Assembly: GCF_029338275.1 (NCBI RefSeq)
Contig: NZ_CP119789.1
Span: 1,736,001 to 1,800,000 of the forward strand
Reading direction: 5' to 3'
DNA length: 64,000 nucleotides
DNA from: Haloarcula ordinaria
GTDB taxonomy: Archaea > Halobacteriota > Halobacteria > Halobacteriales > Haloarculaceae
The notes under the pieces are model-generated. The model worked only from the letters and a program-made list of their open reading frames with translations. It did no database searches and was not told the DNA's origin. The position numbers were made by a program, and so were the translations under genes. Of the stretch, positions 1-9,080 are shown piece by piece; within the stretch, counting starts at the first letter, position 1; each line of letters begins with the position of its first letter.

Positions 1-1
1 G

Positions 2-1462
2 ACGCTCTGGTTCGGCGAGGACGGCCTGGACTTCGAGGACGGCCGCTTCGCCAACTTCGACAGCTGGCACCCTGACAGCCCGGACGTGACGGAGGCAGAC
101 GAGAACACCCGCCTCCCGGCCGACGGTCTCGTCACCGGTGCGGGAACCTTCGACGACCGAAAGGTCCACGTCGGGGCCAACGACTTCACCGTCAAGGCAG
201 GGTCGGTGGCGAAACGCGGCGTCGAGAAGTTCATCCGCCTCCAGGAGCGCGCTCTCAAGACCGGCCGGCCGGCGCTGTACCTCGTCGACTCCTCGGGCGG
301 CCGAATCGACGAGCAACGGGGCTTTTTCGCCAATCGCGAGGGCATCGGGAAGTTCTACTACAACCACTCGCGCATCTCGGGGGTCGTCCCGCAGATATGC
401 GTCCTCTACGGCCCCTGTATCGCCGGGGCGGCCTACACTCCGGTGTTCTCGGATTTCACGGTGATGGTCCGGGGGATGAGCGCGCTGGCCATCGCCTCCC
501 CGCGGATGGTCGAGATGGTCACCGGCGAGGACATCGAACTCCAGGAACTCGGCGGCCCGGACGTCCACGCGAAGTACTCCGGGAGTGCGGACCTCGTCGC
601 AGAGGACGAGCAACACGCCCGCGACCTCGTGGCGGACCTCATCACGTACCTGCCCGACAACTGTGAGGAGCAGCCACCGAGAACCGAGAGCACCCGACCG
701 GCCCACTCCCCGTCGGAACTCGACGGCGTCGTCCCGGCCGAACCCAACAAAGGGTACGACATGCACCGCGTCATCGAGCGCGTCGTCGACGCCGACTCCT
801 TCTTCGAACTCCAGTCGGAGTACGGCAAGGAGATTCTGACCGGGTTCGCCCGCGTCGACGGCCGGGTGGTCGGCGTCGTCGCGAATCAGCCGAGCCACCG
901 CGCAGGGGCCATCTTCCCCGACTCGGCGCGCAAGGCCGCCGAGTTCGTCTGGAAGTGCGACGCGTTCAACGTCCCGCTCCTGTATCTCTGTGACACGCCG
1001 GGGTTCATGGCAGGGTCGGGCGTCGAGAAGGAGGGCATCCTCGAGGCGGGCAAGAAGATGATCTACGCCACTTCGGAGGCAACGGTGCCCAAGCAGTGTG
1101 TCGTCGTCCGCAAAGCCTACGGCGCGGGCATCTACGCGATGTCCGGGCCGGCCTACGACCCCGAGTCGACCATCGCACTCCCGTCGGGCGAAATCGCCAT
1201 CATGGGACCCGAAGCGGCCATCAACGCGGTCTACGCGAACAAGCTCGACGCCATCGACGACCCCGAGGAACGGGCGAAACGGGAGGCACAGCTCCGCGAG
1301 GAGTACCGCGAGGACATCGACGCCCACCGGATGGCCAGTGAGGTCGTCATCGACGAGATCGTCCCGCCGAGCGACCTACGGGCCGAACTCGCTGCGCGCT
1401 TCGAGATGTACGAGACGGTCGAGAAGGACCGTCCGGAGAAGAAACACGGGACGATTCTGTGA
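2..1462 (+). CDS. pccB: Acyl-CoA (propionyl/methylmalonyl-CoA) carboxylase carboxyltransferase beta subunit, 5' partial
   Basis: Carboxyltransferase subunit of a biotin-dependent acyl-CoA carboxylase, transferring carboxyl from carboxybiotin to propionyl- or acetyl-CoA in the cytoplasm. The frame is open to the left window edge, so the gene starts outside; a GTG at 86 lies inside it and is not the likely start. Two crotonase-fold halves are visible: the N half has the oxyanion-hole stretch GPCIAGAAYTPVFSD (about residues 140-154 of the visible part) and the C half has CDTPGFMAGSGVEKEG and the Gly/Ala-rich stretch around RKAYGAGIYAMSGPAYD. The C-terminus (about 25 residues after DEIVPP) is complete. 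Substrate cannot be read from sequence; nearby lyase, hydratase and glutamate dehydrogenase genes favour propionyl-CoA. The biotin carboxylase subunit is not in the window. Confidence 0.93.
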   Translation, partial: TLWFGEDGLDFEDGRFANFDSWHPDSPDVTEADENTRLPADGLVTGAGTFDDRKVHVGANDFTVKAGSVAKRGVEKFIRLQERALKTGRPALYLVDSSGGRIDEQRGFFANREGIGKFYYNHSRISGVVPQICVLYGPCIAGAAYTPVFSDFTVMVRGMSALAIASPRMVEMVTGEDIELQELGGPDVHAKYSGSADLVAEDEQHARDLVADLITYLPDNCEEQPPRTESTRPAHSPSELDGVVPAEPNKGYDMHRVIERVVDADSFFELQSEYGKEILTGFARVDGRVVGVVANQPSHRAGAIFPDSARKAAEFVWKCDAFNVPLLYLCDTPGFMAGSGVEKEGILEAGKKMIYATSEATVPKQCVVVRKAYGAGIYAMSGPAYDPESTIALPSGEIAIMGPEAAINAVYANKLDAIDDPEERAKREAQLREEYREDIDAHRMASEVVIDEIVPPSDLRAELAARFEMYETVEKDRPEKKHGTIL

Positions 1463-1626
1463 CATAGGCAGCCGTCGATTCATCAGGAGGCGGCGAGGAG
1501 CCGCTCGCCGTCCTCACCGTCACCGGCAGCGCGGACACGGTCTTGAATCGTGACGACTACGAGGCGGCGACCGCTCGGTGCCTGTTTCGAGCGGGGCGCC
1601 GAGCGGTGACGCACCGATGCACGCGT

Positions 1627-1983
1627 TCAGGAGAGCAGCGACCCGACCGCACCGCCGATAGCGGAGTCGAGCGCGAGGACGAACGCGATGAGGAGGCCAA
1701 GGACGAGGACGCTCAGTCCTGCCAGGCCACCGATTGGCCCCGCGCCGACGCCGCCGACGACGGTGACGAGCCCGCCGAACAGCAGGGCGACGACGCCACC
1801 GATAGCGCCGGCCAGCAACCCGTGCCACAGGCCGTTCCAGACGTTCCCACCGGCGACGTATCCCGCCGCGAACCCGCCGATGAGGCCCGCGCCGATGTGG
1901 CCGATGACGGGAAGCAGGAACGCCAGCAATCCAGCGATGATGCTCACGAGGAAACCGATGCCCACCGCTCGCCAGTCAGTCAT
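1627..1983 (-). CDS. DUF5518-like small membrane protein
   Basis: 118-residue integral membrane protein of unknown function. It consists almost wholly of hydrophobic, Gly/Ala/Val-rich segments: about four transmembrane helices, with a short charged N-terminus (MTDWRAVGIG). The pattern matches the small haloarchaeal DUF5518 membrane proteins as I know them. I chose the ATG at 1983 because the upstream extension of the frame (to 2088) is polar and out of character for the family. It points away from the MaoC gene and toward the carboxylase gene end, with a 160-base gap containing nothing recognisable. Confidence 0.65.
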   Translation of the reverse strand: MTDWRAVGIGFLVSIIAGLLAFLLPVIGHIGAGLIGGFAAGYVAGGNVWNGLWHGLLAGAIGGVVALLFGGLVTVVGGVGAGPIGGLAGLSVLVLGLLIAFVLALDSAIGGAVGSLLS

Positions 1984-2119
1984 ATCGGTGGTACGACCCG
2001 ACGGGATTAGCGGTTGCGCCTGCAGTGTCAGGGATAGCGGTCCGCACAGGGCTGGCACACGCAGTCGAGAGTCTGCGACGGCGGTCATCGTGTTCGACTC
2101 GTGGGCGCGTGGCAGTGCA

Positions 2120-2569
2120 TCACTCCGGCGTTCGCTCCACCAGGGCGGTACGCTCGAACGAACAGACGAGCGTGTCGTCCTGCTTGTAGACGTCGACCTG
2201 CATTGTCACGACGCCTCGTTCTTCGTCGCTGGTCAGCCGCGTGTTCGTCACCGTCGTCTCGGCACGGAGGGTGTCACCGTGGAAGACGGGCGCGGGGTGT
2301 TCGACGTCGTCGTAGCCGAGGTTCGCGACGACGGTCCCTGCTGTCGTGTCGGGGACCGTGAGGCCGACGGCCAGCGAGAGGGTGTAGAGACCATTGACGA
2401 CGCGCTCGCCGAACTGCGTCCCGGCGGCGAACTCGGCGTCCAAGTGAAGCGGCTGCTGGTTCATCGTCAGGTCACAGAAGCGCTGGTTGTCGCCCTCCGA
2501 GACAGTGCGGCGCGTCTCGTGGACGATCGTCTCGCCCTCGGTGAACGACTCGTAGTACTTCCCGGTCAT
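2120..2569 (-). CDS. MaoC-family (hotdog) enoyl-CoA hydratase; candidate mesaconyl-CoA hydratase
   Basis: 149-residue single-hotdog protein. In the family, a Asp/His pair hydrates an enoyl-CoA. The hydratase signature region reads TMNQQPLHLD (about residues 33-42): the His is kept but the usual Gly-Asp-x-Asn is replaced by Met-Asn-Gln-Gln, so the catalytic Asp is an Asn. ATG at 2569 is preferred; an upstream ATG at 2620 would add 17 polar residues. It is divergently arranged with the CitE-type lyase gene at 2649, about 80 bases apart. In the methylaspartate cycle, mesaconyl-CoA hydratase makes beta-methylmalyl-CoA for a CitE-type lyase, so this pairing suggests that role; other short MaoC dehydratases cannot be excluded. 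Confidence 0.8.
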   Translation of the reverse strand: MTGKYYESFTEGETIVHETRRTVSEGDNQRFCDLTMNQQPLHLDAEFAAGTQFGERVVNGLYTLSLAVGLTVPDTTAGTVVANLGYDDVEHPAPVFHGDTLRAETTVTNTRLTSDEERGVVTMQVDVYKQDDTLVCSFERTALVERTPE

Positions 2570-2648
2570 GCCCGACTCATCGGCCGCCCGGTCCTTAGCG
2601 GTGCGGGGCGTGGACGACACTTACGGTCCCACCGGTCCATTGCTTGAT

Positions 2649-3482
2649 ATGGTCCGCAGAAGCGTCCTCTTCTCGCCTGGTGACGACAACGAGAAACTCC
2701 GAAAGGCCGTCCAGAGCGACGCCGACACCGTGGTGTTCGACCTCGAAGACGCGGTCACGCCCGACGCGAAACCCGCGGCCCGAGAGACGGTCCGCGACGC
2801 GTTGGCCGACGTGCTCCCGGCGGACTGCGAGGTGTGCGTGCGCGTGAACCCTGTCGGGTCGAGGGCCAGCGCGGACCTCGACGTCGTGCTCGACGGACCG
2901 CCACCGGACAGCCTCGTCCTCCCGAAGACCAGGGGCGCCGGTGACGTCGAGCGGCTCGACTCGCTGGTCCGAGACCACGGGACGACACTCCCGGTCCTGG
3001 CGCTCGTCGAGTCGGCCGCCGGGATCCTCCACGCCGAGGCCATCGCCGCCGCCGACGCCACGGACGCGCTTATCTTCGGCGCGGAGGATCTGGCCGGCGA
3101 CGTCGGCGCGACTCGGACGCCCGAGGGCGAGGAGGTCGCCTACGCTCGTCAGCACGTCGTCCTCGCCGCCCGTGCCGCGGGCGTGGCGCCCATCGACACG
3201 CTGTACACGGCCTACAGGGACCACGAGGGATTGCGCGAAGCCACCGAGACGGCGGTCGGCCTGGGCTACGACGGCAAACTCGCCATCCATCCGGCCCAGG
3301 CGACGGTCATCAACGAGGTGTTCACGCCCTCCGAGGAGCGACTGGCCTGGGCCGAGCGGGTGCTGGCCGCCCGTGACGAGGCCGACGGCGGGGTGTTCGT
3401 CGTCGACGGGGAGATGGTCGACGCGCCACAGGTCAGGCAGGCCGAGCGGGTTCGAGCGCGAGCAGCGGCGGCCCGGGACTGA
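2649..3482 (+). CDS. HpcH/HpaI-CitE family lyase (beta-methylmalyl-CoA lyase or malyl-CoA thioesterase type)
   Basis: 277 residues, a full-length CitE-like TIM barrel. Recognisable family blocks are [13 protein letters not shown] at the N-terminus, VVFDLEDAV (metal/substrate acid), [18 protein letters not shown], the active-site region [29 protein letters not shown] and KLAIHPAQ near the C-terminus. Family enzymes cleave (methyl)malyl-CoA to glyoxylate plus acetyl- or propionyl-CoA, or hydrolyse malyl-CoA. The ATG at 2649 gives the conserved start MVRRSVLF; a longer reading from 2568 is rejected. Flanked by a MaoC hydratase (divergent) and glutamate dehydrogenase (same strand, 79 bases on), consistent with the methylaspartate cycle. 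Which of the two CitE reactions it carries out is not decidable here. Confidence 0.85.
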   Translation: MVRRSVLFSPGDDNEKLRKAVQSDADTVVFDLEDAVTPDAKPAARETVRDALADVLPADCEVCVRVNPVGSRASADLDVVLDGPPPDSLVLPKTRGAGDVERLDSLVRDHGTTLPVLALVESAAGILHAEAIAAADATDALIFGAEDLAGDVGATRTPEGEEVAYARQHVVLAARAAGVAPIDTLYTAYRDHEGLREATETAVGLGYDGKLAIHPAQATVINEVFTPSEERLAWAERVLAARDEADGGVFVVDGEMVDAPQVRQAERVRARAAAARD

Positions 3483-3561
3483 GCGACTTCGACCGGCCGC
3501 CGCCTGTGAATCTCGGCCGATGGCGGTATCCTTTTGCCGTCGCTCTGTCAATCGTTATGGT

Positions 3562-4818
3562 ATGTCTGACGAGGTGAACCCGTTCGAGAGTCTGCAAGAG
3601 CAGATCGACGACGCCGCGGCGTATCTCGAATACCCGACCGACGTCCTCGAACGGCTCAAACACCCGGAGCGGGTGCTGGAGGCGAACCTCTCCGTGGAGC
3701 TGGACGACGGCTCCGTCGAGGTGTTCCGGGCCTACCGCTCGCAGTTCAACGGCGACCGCGGCCCCTACAAGGGCGGCATCCGCTACCATCCGCAGGTCTC
3801 CCGCGACGAGGTGAAGGCGCTCTCGGGGTGGATGGTGTACAAGTGCGCCGCCGTCAACATCCCCTACGGCGGCGGCAAGGGGGGCATCAAAATCGACCCC
3901 CGCGAGTACTCCGACAGCGAGATTGAGCGCATCACACGGTCGTTCGCGAAGGAGCTGCGCCCCATCATCGGCGAGGACCTGGACATCCCCGCTCCGGACG
4001 TCAACACCGGCCAGCGCGAGATGAACTGGATAAAGGACACCTACGAGACGCTGGAGAACACGACCGAGCCGGGTGTCATCACCGGTAAAGCGCCCGAATC
4101 TGGCGGGAGCGCGGGCCGCGTCGAGGCCACCGGCCGCTCGGTGATGCTCGTCACGCGCGAAGCGTTCGACTACCTCGATATGAACATCGCGGACGCGACC
4201 GTCGCGGTCCAGGGGTACGGCAACGCCGGCTCCGTCGCCGCGAAACTCATCGACGACTTGGGCGCGAACGTCGTCGGGGTCTCTGACTCCTCCGGCGCGG
4301 TGTACAACGCCGACGGCCTCGACACCCGCGCGGCGAAGGACCACAAGCGCGAGACCGGATCGCTCGCAGGCTACGAGGGCGCGACCGAGGAGCTGTCCAA
4401 CGAGGACCTCCTGACGATGGACGTCGACCTGCTGGTGCCGGCGGCGCTCGAGAACGCCATCGACGGCGACCTCGCGCACGAGGTCCAGGCGGACATCATC
4501 GTCGAAGCGGCCAACGGCCCGCTCACGCCGCGAGCGGACGACGTTCTGACCGACCGCGACGTCTACGTCTTCCCCGACATCCTCGCGAACGCCGGCGGCG
4601 TCACCGTCTCGTACTTCGAGTGGGTCCAGAACCGCCAGCGCTTCTACTGGTCCGAGGAGCGCGTCAACGACGAACTCGAGACCGTCATCACCAACGCGTT
4701 CGACGACCTGGTCGACACCTTCGAGAGCACCGGGGCACCCAACTTCCGGACGGCGATGTACGTCGTCGCCATCAAGCGCGTCGTCGCTGCGGCCGAAGAG
4801 GCCGGCATCTGGCCGTAG
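3562..4818 (+). CDS. gdh: Glutamate dehydrogenase (Glu/Leu/Phe/Val dehydrogenase family)
   Basis: 418 residues, the usual length for the hexameric archaeal enzyme. It interconverts glutamate and 2-oxoglutarate plus ammonia using NAD(P). Visible motifs: substrate-binding [12 protein letters not shown], the catalytic-Lys region [27 protein letters not shown], the nucleotide-binding turn [13 protein letters not shown] and the C-terminal [20 protein letters not shown]. The start ATG at 3562 gives [12 protein letters not shown]; an ATG at 3557 is out of frame. It lies directly after the CitE-type lyase gene and may be cotranscribed with it. Glutamate is the entry substrate for glutamate mutase in the methylaspartate cycle, which explains the company it keeps. 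Confidence 0.95.
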   Translation: MSDEVNPFESLQEQIDDAAAYLEYPTDVLERLKHPERVLEANLSVELDDGSVEVFRAYRSQFNGDRGPYKGGIRYHPQVSRDEVKALSGWMVYKCAAVNIPYGGGKGGIKIDPREYSDSEIERITRSFAKELRPIIGEDLDIPAPDVNTGQREMNWIKDTYETLENTTEPGVITGKAPESGGSAGRVEATGRSVMLVTREAFDYLDMNIADATVAVQGYGNAGSVAAKLIDDLGANVVGVSDSSGAVYNADGLDTRAAKDHKRETGSLAGYEGATEELSNEDLLTMDVDLLVPAALENAIDGDLAHEVQADIIVEAANGPLTPRADDVLTDRDVYVFPDILANAGGVTVSYFEWVQNRQRFYWSEERVNDELETVITNAFDDLVDTFESTGAPNFRTAMYVVAIKRVVAAAEEAGIWP

Positions 4819-4865
4819 GTCATCGGGACCGCCGGCGTTTTGCTCCCCGGGGCCTACGGTCCGGC

Positions 4866-5351
4866 ATGGACACCTACGAGCGGTCGGTACGCGTGAAGGC
4901 ACCCTTCGAGAAGGTCTGGGAGTTTCACTCGACCGGCCAGGGACTCGTCGCGCTGACGCCCGACTGGATGAACCTCCGCATCGAATCGGAGACCGGCCCG
5001 GACGGTGAACCCGACCCCGAGGTCCTCGACGCTGGGGCGACCGTCGTCTCCTCTATCAAACCGTTCGGCGTCGGGCCGCGCCAGCGCTGGGTCTCGGACA
5101 TCGTCGCCCGCGAGGAAGCCGAGGGCGAGGCGATGTTCCGCGACGTGATGCGCGAGGGGCCGTTCCCGTTCTGGGAGCACACCCACCGGTTCCGCGCCGA
5201 CGGCCCCGACGCCACCATCGTCGAGGACCACGTCGAGTACGAACTCCCCGGCGGGCCGCTGGGGCGTGCCGTCGGCCCGCTCGGCGTCGTCGGGTTCGAA
5301 CCCATGTTCCGATTCCGTCACCGCGAGACGAAGCGGCGACTCGAGTCGTGA
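4866..5351 (+). CDS. SRPBCC-family (START-like) protein
   Basis: 161 residues with the START/SRPBCC layout: an N-terminal strand YERSVRVKAPFEKVWEFHS leading into the first helix, then alternating strands including MFRDVMREGPFPFWEHTHRF and EDHVEYELPGGPLG, and a C-terminal helix FEPMFRFRHRETKRRL. Such proteins form a deep pocket for lipids or other hydrophobic ligands, or act as cyclases; the ligand is unknown here. ATG at 4866 is only 48 bases past gdh, so read-through from gdh is possible. Confidence 0.75.
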   Translation: MDTYERSVRVKAPFEKVWEFHSTGQGLVALTPDWMNLRIESETGPDGEPDPEVLDAGATVVSSIKPFGVGPRQRWVSDIVAREEAEGEAMFRDVMREGPFPFWEHTHRFRADGPDATIVEDHVEYELPGGPLGRAVGPLGVVGFEPMFRFRHRETKRRLES

Positions 5352-5375
5352 GCCCTCGACCCCGGTCGGGCGTAC

Positions 5376-5382
5376 ATTTATT
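5376..5382 (+). promoter_or_regulatory. TATA-like box for the flavoprotein gene at 5407
   Basis: ATTTATT lies about 25-30 bases before the ATG at 5407, the spacing expected for a leaderless haloarchaeal transcript. Seen by eye only. Confidence 0.5.
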
Positions 5383-5406
5383 CCGCTTTGTGCCTCACCT
5401 GTAGGC

Positions 5407-5961
5407 ATGACAGACGTACTCGTCGTCGGCGGCGGCGCCGCCGGCCTCAGCGCAGCACTGTTCACCGCCAAGAACGGTCTCGACACTGTCGTCTACGACA
5501 CAGATGGGACGTGGCTCCACAAGGCGCACCTGTTCAACTACCTCGGTATCGAATCCGAAGACGGCACCAAGTTCGTCGAGGACGCCCGCGAACAGGTCGA
5601 GTCGTTCGGTGCCGACCTCCGCGAGGCGGAAGTCACCGCTGTCGAGGCTACCGACGACGGGTTCACCGCGACGACCGAGGAGGGCGAGGCCTCCGCGTCG
5701 TACCTCGTCCTCGCGACCGGCGCGAAGCGCGACCTGGCCGAAGACCTGGGCTGTGCGATGACCGACGAGGGCGTCGTCGACGTGGACGTCTCGATGGAGA
5801 CCAGCGTCGACGAGGCGTACGCGACGGGCGCGATGGTCCGCGCCGAGGAGTGGCAGGCCATCATCTCGGCGGGTGACGGCGCTGCGGCCGCGTTGAACGT
5901 CCTCTCGAAGGAGAAGGGCGAGCACTTCCACGACTTCGACACGCCGGACGACGCAGAGTGA
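5407..5961 (+). CDS. Short FAD-binding protein, thioredoxin-reductase-like without redox CxxC
   Basis: 184 residues. The N-terminus is a clear FAD Rossmann fold ([19 protein letters not shown], residues 4-22), followed by LVLATGAKRDLAE and a C-terminal YATGAMVRAEEWQAIISAGDGAAAAL segment that in thioredoxin reductases contacts the flavin. At 184 residues it is little over half the length of a thioredoxin reductase: the inserted NAD(P)H domain with its CxxC is missing. It may be a flavin-binding or electron-transfer protein. The last four bases overlap the start of the EamA gene, indicating translational coupling. Confidence 0.8.
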   Translation: MTDVLVVGGGAAGLSAALFTAKNGLDTVVYDTDGTWLHKAHLFNYLGIESEDGTKFVEDAREQVESFGADLREAEVTAVEATDDGFTATTEEGEASASYLVLATGAKRDLAEDLGCAMTDEGVVDVDVSMETSVDEAYATGAMVRAEEWQAIISAGDGAAAALNVLSKEKGEHFHDFDTPDDAE

Positions 5962-6854
5962 GCGGCCCGCGAATCGACCCCAGAGCGGGTCTCGTGGTCG
6001 CCGTCCTCGCGGTCAGCACCAGTGCCATCCTCGTCCGGTGGAGCAACGCCCCGCCGGTCGTCGCGGCCTGTTACCGCGTCCTGCTGACGATGGTGATGCT
6101 CGCGCCGGTGGCGCTCTCGCGCTACGGCGAGTCCTTCGCGACCCTCTCCCGGCGGGACCTGCTGGCCGCCGGTGCGACCGGCGTCGCGCTCGCCGTCCAC
6201 TTCGCGGCGTGGTTCGAGAGCCTCTCGTGGACGAGTGTCGCCGCGTCCGTCACGCTCGTGCAGTGTCAGCCGCTGTTCGTCGCGGTGGGTGCCTGGGCGC
6301 TGCTCGACGAACGTGTCACCCGTGGGACGACCGTCGGTATCCTCGTGGCCGTCGGGGGCATCGTCGTCCTCTCGCTGGGCGACTTCCTCGGCGGCGCCGC
6401 GGTCGGACCCCGGCCGCTCTACGGGAACGCGCTGGCAATCGTCGGTGGCGTGATGGCCGCCGCGTACGTGCTGGCCGGCCGGTCGCTCAGGCAGCGCTTC
6501 CCGCTGGTTCCGTACGTGACGGTGGTCTACGGCGTCGCCGGCGTGTGCCTGTTCGCGCTCGTGCTCGTCTCGGACGTGCCCGTCGGCGGCTACCCGCCCC
6601 GCGAGTGGGGGCTCTTCCTCGCGATGGCCGTCGGCCCCGGCATCTTCGGGCACACGGTCCTCAACTGGGCGCTGGCCCACGTCGAGTCCAGTCTCGTCAG
6701 CGTCTCGCTGCTCGGCGAACCGCTGGGCAGTGCCCTGCTCGCACTCGTCTTGCTCGCGGAAGTGCCGGGTCCGTGGACCGTCGTCGGCGGTGCGGTCATC
6801 CTCGCCGGCATCGTCATCACGGCACGAAGCCGTCCGGACCCACAGCCCGCCTGA
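5958..6854 (+). CDS. EamA/DMT-family permease
   Basis: 298 residues with ten predicted transmembrane helices in two EamA repeats of five, the drug/metabolite transporter layout. Examples of the repeat ends are SVTLVQCQPLFVAVGAWALL in the first half and VSLLGEPLGSALLALVLLAE in the second, which align with each other as expected for the duplicated domain. It starts with GTG inside the stop overlap of the preceding flavoprotein gene (GTGA at 5958-5961). Substrate unknown; the family exports amino acids and metabolites. Confidence 0.9.
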   Translation: MSGPRIDPRAGLVVAVLAVSTSAILVRWSNAPPVVAACYRVLLTMVMLAPVALSRYGESFATLSRRDLLAAGATGVALAVHFAAWFESLSWTSVAASVTLVQCQPLFVAVGAWALLDERVTRGTTVGILVAVGGIVVLSLGDFLGGAAVGPRPLYGNALAIVGGVMAAAYVLAGRSLRQRFPLVPYVTVVYGVAGVCLFALVLVSDVPVGGYPPREWGLFLAMAVGPGIFGHTVLNWALAHVESSLVSVSLLGEPLGSALLALVLLAEVPGPWTVVGGAVILAGIVITARSRPDPQPA

Positions 6855-6869
6855 GTCCTCGCGGGCGAG

Positions 6870-7682
6870 TCACACGACGTCGTTGTCGAGCGCTCGCTTC
6901 TCGACGGCTCCCCGAATCGCGGCGGCGTCGAAGTCGTGGTCCGGTCTGAGGTTGACGAAGTCGAGGAACTCCTCGGCGGCGAGCAGTTCCGACGCGTCGT
7001 AGACGGCACTGGCTGCGTCGACGGCCAGCGGTGCGCCGACGAGCGGTTCCAGTGCGCCGAGCGCACACGCGAGGTCGTACGCGCGAGCGTCGGCGATCGC
7101 GTCCTCGCGGACACTCGTGGCATCGATGAAGTACACCTCGTCGTCGGCCACCAGGACGTTCTCACACCGGAAGTCGCCGTGGGCCAGCCCGTGCTCGTGC
7201 ATCCGGTGGAGGTCGCGAAACACCGTGGGGGTGTGGCGCTCGATACTCTCGCGGGGCAGGTCGTCGAGCGTCTCGAAGTCGCGCAGATACGAGAGCACGA
7301 GCACGCCCATCCCCTCGTACTCGAACGCCTCGACGGGTTCGGGTGCATCGATTCCCAGGTCGCGCATCCGTTCGGTGGCCGCGAGCTCGTGCTGGGCCAT
7401 CTCGTATGGAGTCCCGAAGTGCTCGAAGAAGCCCTCGGTCCCCGAGGAGAAGGCTCCGAGGTTCCGGCCTCTGGTCAGGAGGCCGTGGACCAGCGAGTTC
7501 TGCTGGGTGATGACCTTCACGAACCAGCGGTCGTTGACGACGAACGGCGTCGAGAGCCAGTTGTCCGCGTCCAGGAAGGTCACCCGGGCCGACGGCTCGT
7601 CGTACCGCTCCATCACCGCCCGCGTCACGCCCTCCAGGTGCTCCCAGGGGACCGACCCGCGCAGGAACCGTCGGAACGCCAT
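6870..7682 (-). CDS. RIO/APH-like protein kinase
   Basis: 270 residues with a compact kinase fold. Visible elements are a candidate ATP-binding lysine in RWFVKV (K56), the catalytic loop HGDFRCENVL (H168, D170, N175) and the metal-binding Asp in YFIDAT (D187). Length and motif order resemble RIO1-type kinases and aminoglycoside phosphotransferase-like enzymes; the hydrophobic Gly loop is weak. It stands alone on the minus strand between convergent EamA and divergent acyl-CoA dehydrogenase genes. Substrate unknown. Confidence 0.78.
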   Translation of the reverse strand: MAFRRFLRGSVPWEHLEGVTRAVMERYDEPSARVTFLDADNWLSTPFVVNDRWFVKVITQQNSLVHGLLTRGRNLGAFSSGTEGFFEHFGTPYEMAQHELAATERMRDLGIDAPEPVEAFEYEGMGVLVLSYLRDFETLDDLPRESIERHTPTVFRDLHRMHEHGLAHGDFRCENVLVADDEVYFIDATSVREDAIADARAYDLACALGALEPLVGAPLAVDAASAVYDASELLAAEEFLDFVNLRPDHDFDAAAIRGAVEKRALDNDVV

Positions 7683-7762
7683 CGTCCGAACGCAGGAGCG
7701 GCGGCGGCAAATGGCTTGTGACCGGCCCGGTGGTATTTGGTCGCAGGAGCCCTATCGAGCGT

Positions 7763-8947
7763 ATGGACTTCACGCTCCCCGACGAACACCGGATGATCCG
7801 GGATTCGGTCCGCGAGTTCTGCGAGAACGAGATCGCACCCATCGCACAGGACATCGAGGACGAGCACCGGTTCCCGGCCGAGATTTTCGATCAGCTGGCC
7901 GACCTCGACATGATGGGCGTCCCTATCGGCGAGGAGTGGGGCGGTCTTGGTTCGGATACGTTGACCTACGCACTGGTCGCCGAGGAGCTGGGACGTGTCT
8001 CGGGCAGCGTCGGGCTCTCCTATGTCGCCCACACGTCGCTGGGGTCGAAACCCATCGAACTGTTCGGGACCGACGAGCAACGCGAGCGGTGGCTCCGCCC
8101 GCTTGCCACCGGCCAGACGCTCGGTGCCTGGGCGCTGACCGAACCCGGCAGCGGGAGCGACGCCAGCGACATGGACACGCGAGCGAAGCGCGACGGTGAC
8201 GAGTACGTCATCGACGGCACCAAGCAGTTCATCACCAACGCCTCGGTGGCGGGGTCCGTGCTCGTGAAGGCCGTCACCGACCCCGGCGCCGGGTACGACG
8301 GCATCTCGACGTTCATCGTGTCGCCGGAGGACGACGGCTGGGAGGTCACCACCGAGTGGGAGAAGATGGGACTGAACGCCTCACCGACCTGCGAACTCCA
8401 GTTCACGGACTGTCGGGTCCCTGCCGACCGACTGCTCGGCCAGGAAGGCGAGGGCTGGGACCAGACACTCAAGACGCTCAACGGCGGTCGCATCTCCATC
8501 GCCGCGCTCTCGGTCGGGCTCGCACAGGGCGCCTTCGACGCCGCCAGGGAGTACGCCACGGAGCGCGAGCAGTTCGACCGCCCCATCTCGAAGTTCGACG
8601 CGATTCGCGACAAGCTGGTCGAGATGGACCGCAAGATAGAGCGCGCTCGCCTGCTGACCCACAAGGCCGCGACGATGTACGACGACGGGGAGGACAGCGC
8701 TGGGCCGAAGGGCCAGCGAGGCGGCGGCGACGCCGCCAGCCTGACTCGCATGTCGTCGCTGGCGAAGCTCGACGCCAGCGAGATCTGTCGCGAGGTCGCC
8801 GAGGACGCCGTCCAGGTACTCGGCGGCTACGGCTACACCACGGACTTCGCGCCCCAGCGGTTCTACCGGGACGCGAAGCTGATGGAGATCGGCGAGGGAA
8901 CCAGCGAGATACAGCGACTGGTGCTCGGCCGGGAACTCGGCCTGTAG
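7763..8947 (+). CDS. Acyl-CoA dehydrogenase
   Basis: 394 residues, the normal length for the FAD-dependent acyl-CoA dehydrogenase family, which introduces the 2,3 double bond in acyl-CoA. Blocks seen: GLSYVAHTSLG, the flavin/substrate stretch GAWALTEPGSGSDASDM, TKQFITNAS, QFDRPISKFDAIRDKL, and the C-terminal AVQVLGGYGYTTDFAPQRFYRDA followed by MEIGEGTSEIQRLVLGREL. The Glu in IGEGTSEIQ region and the Gly-Tyr block place it in the short/branched-chain acyl-CoA dehydrogenase group. ATG at 7763 (MDFTLPDEHRM) is the family start; a 15-residue upstream extension is rejected. A small Gly-rich loop (residues about 313-322) sits before the last helices. Confidence 0.93.
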   Translation: MDFTLPDEHRMIRDSVREFCENEIAPIAQDIEDEHRFPAEIFDQLADLDMMGVPIGEEWGGLGSDTLTYALVAEELGRVSGSVGLSYVAHTSLGSKPIELFGTDEQRERWLRPLATGQTLGAWALTEPGSGSDASDMDTRAKRDGDEYVIDGTKQFITNASVAGSVLVKAVTDPGAGYDGISTFIVSPEDDGWEVTTEWEKMGLNASPTCELQFTDCRVPADRLLGQEGEGWDQTLKTLNGGRISIAALSVGLAQGAFDAAREYATEREQFDRPISKFDAIRDKLVEMDRKIERARLLTHKAATMYDDGEDSAGPKGQRGGGDAASLTRMSSLAKLDASEICREVAEDAVQVLGGYGYTTDFAPQRFYRDAKLMEIGEGTSEIQRLVLGRELGL

Positions 8948-9080
8948 GCCGGCCCGTGGGAACCGGGGGTGGCGGGCGAGCGAGGAGTCTCGCGTCCTCC
9001 CTTGTGAGATACGCTCCGTGTGATAGCGGGCTACGTACCACTCCACTTCTGATACGGTCGCTCAGTAGCCACTCGACTCT

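Noticed and set aside
3433..4902. 489-codon minus-strand frame opposite gdh
   Set aside because: Val/Asp/Arg-rich low-complexity translation typical of an antisense frame.
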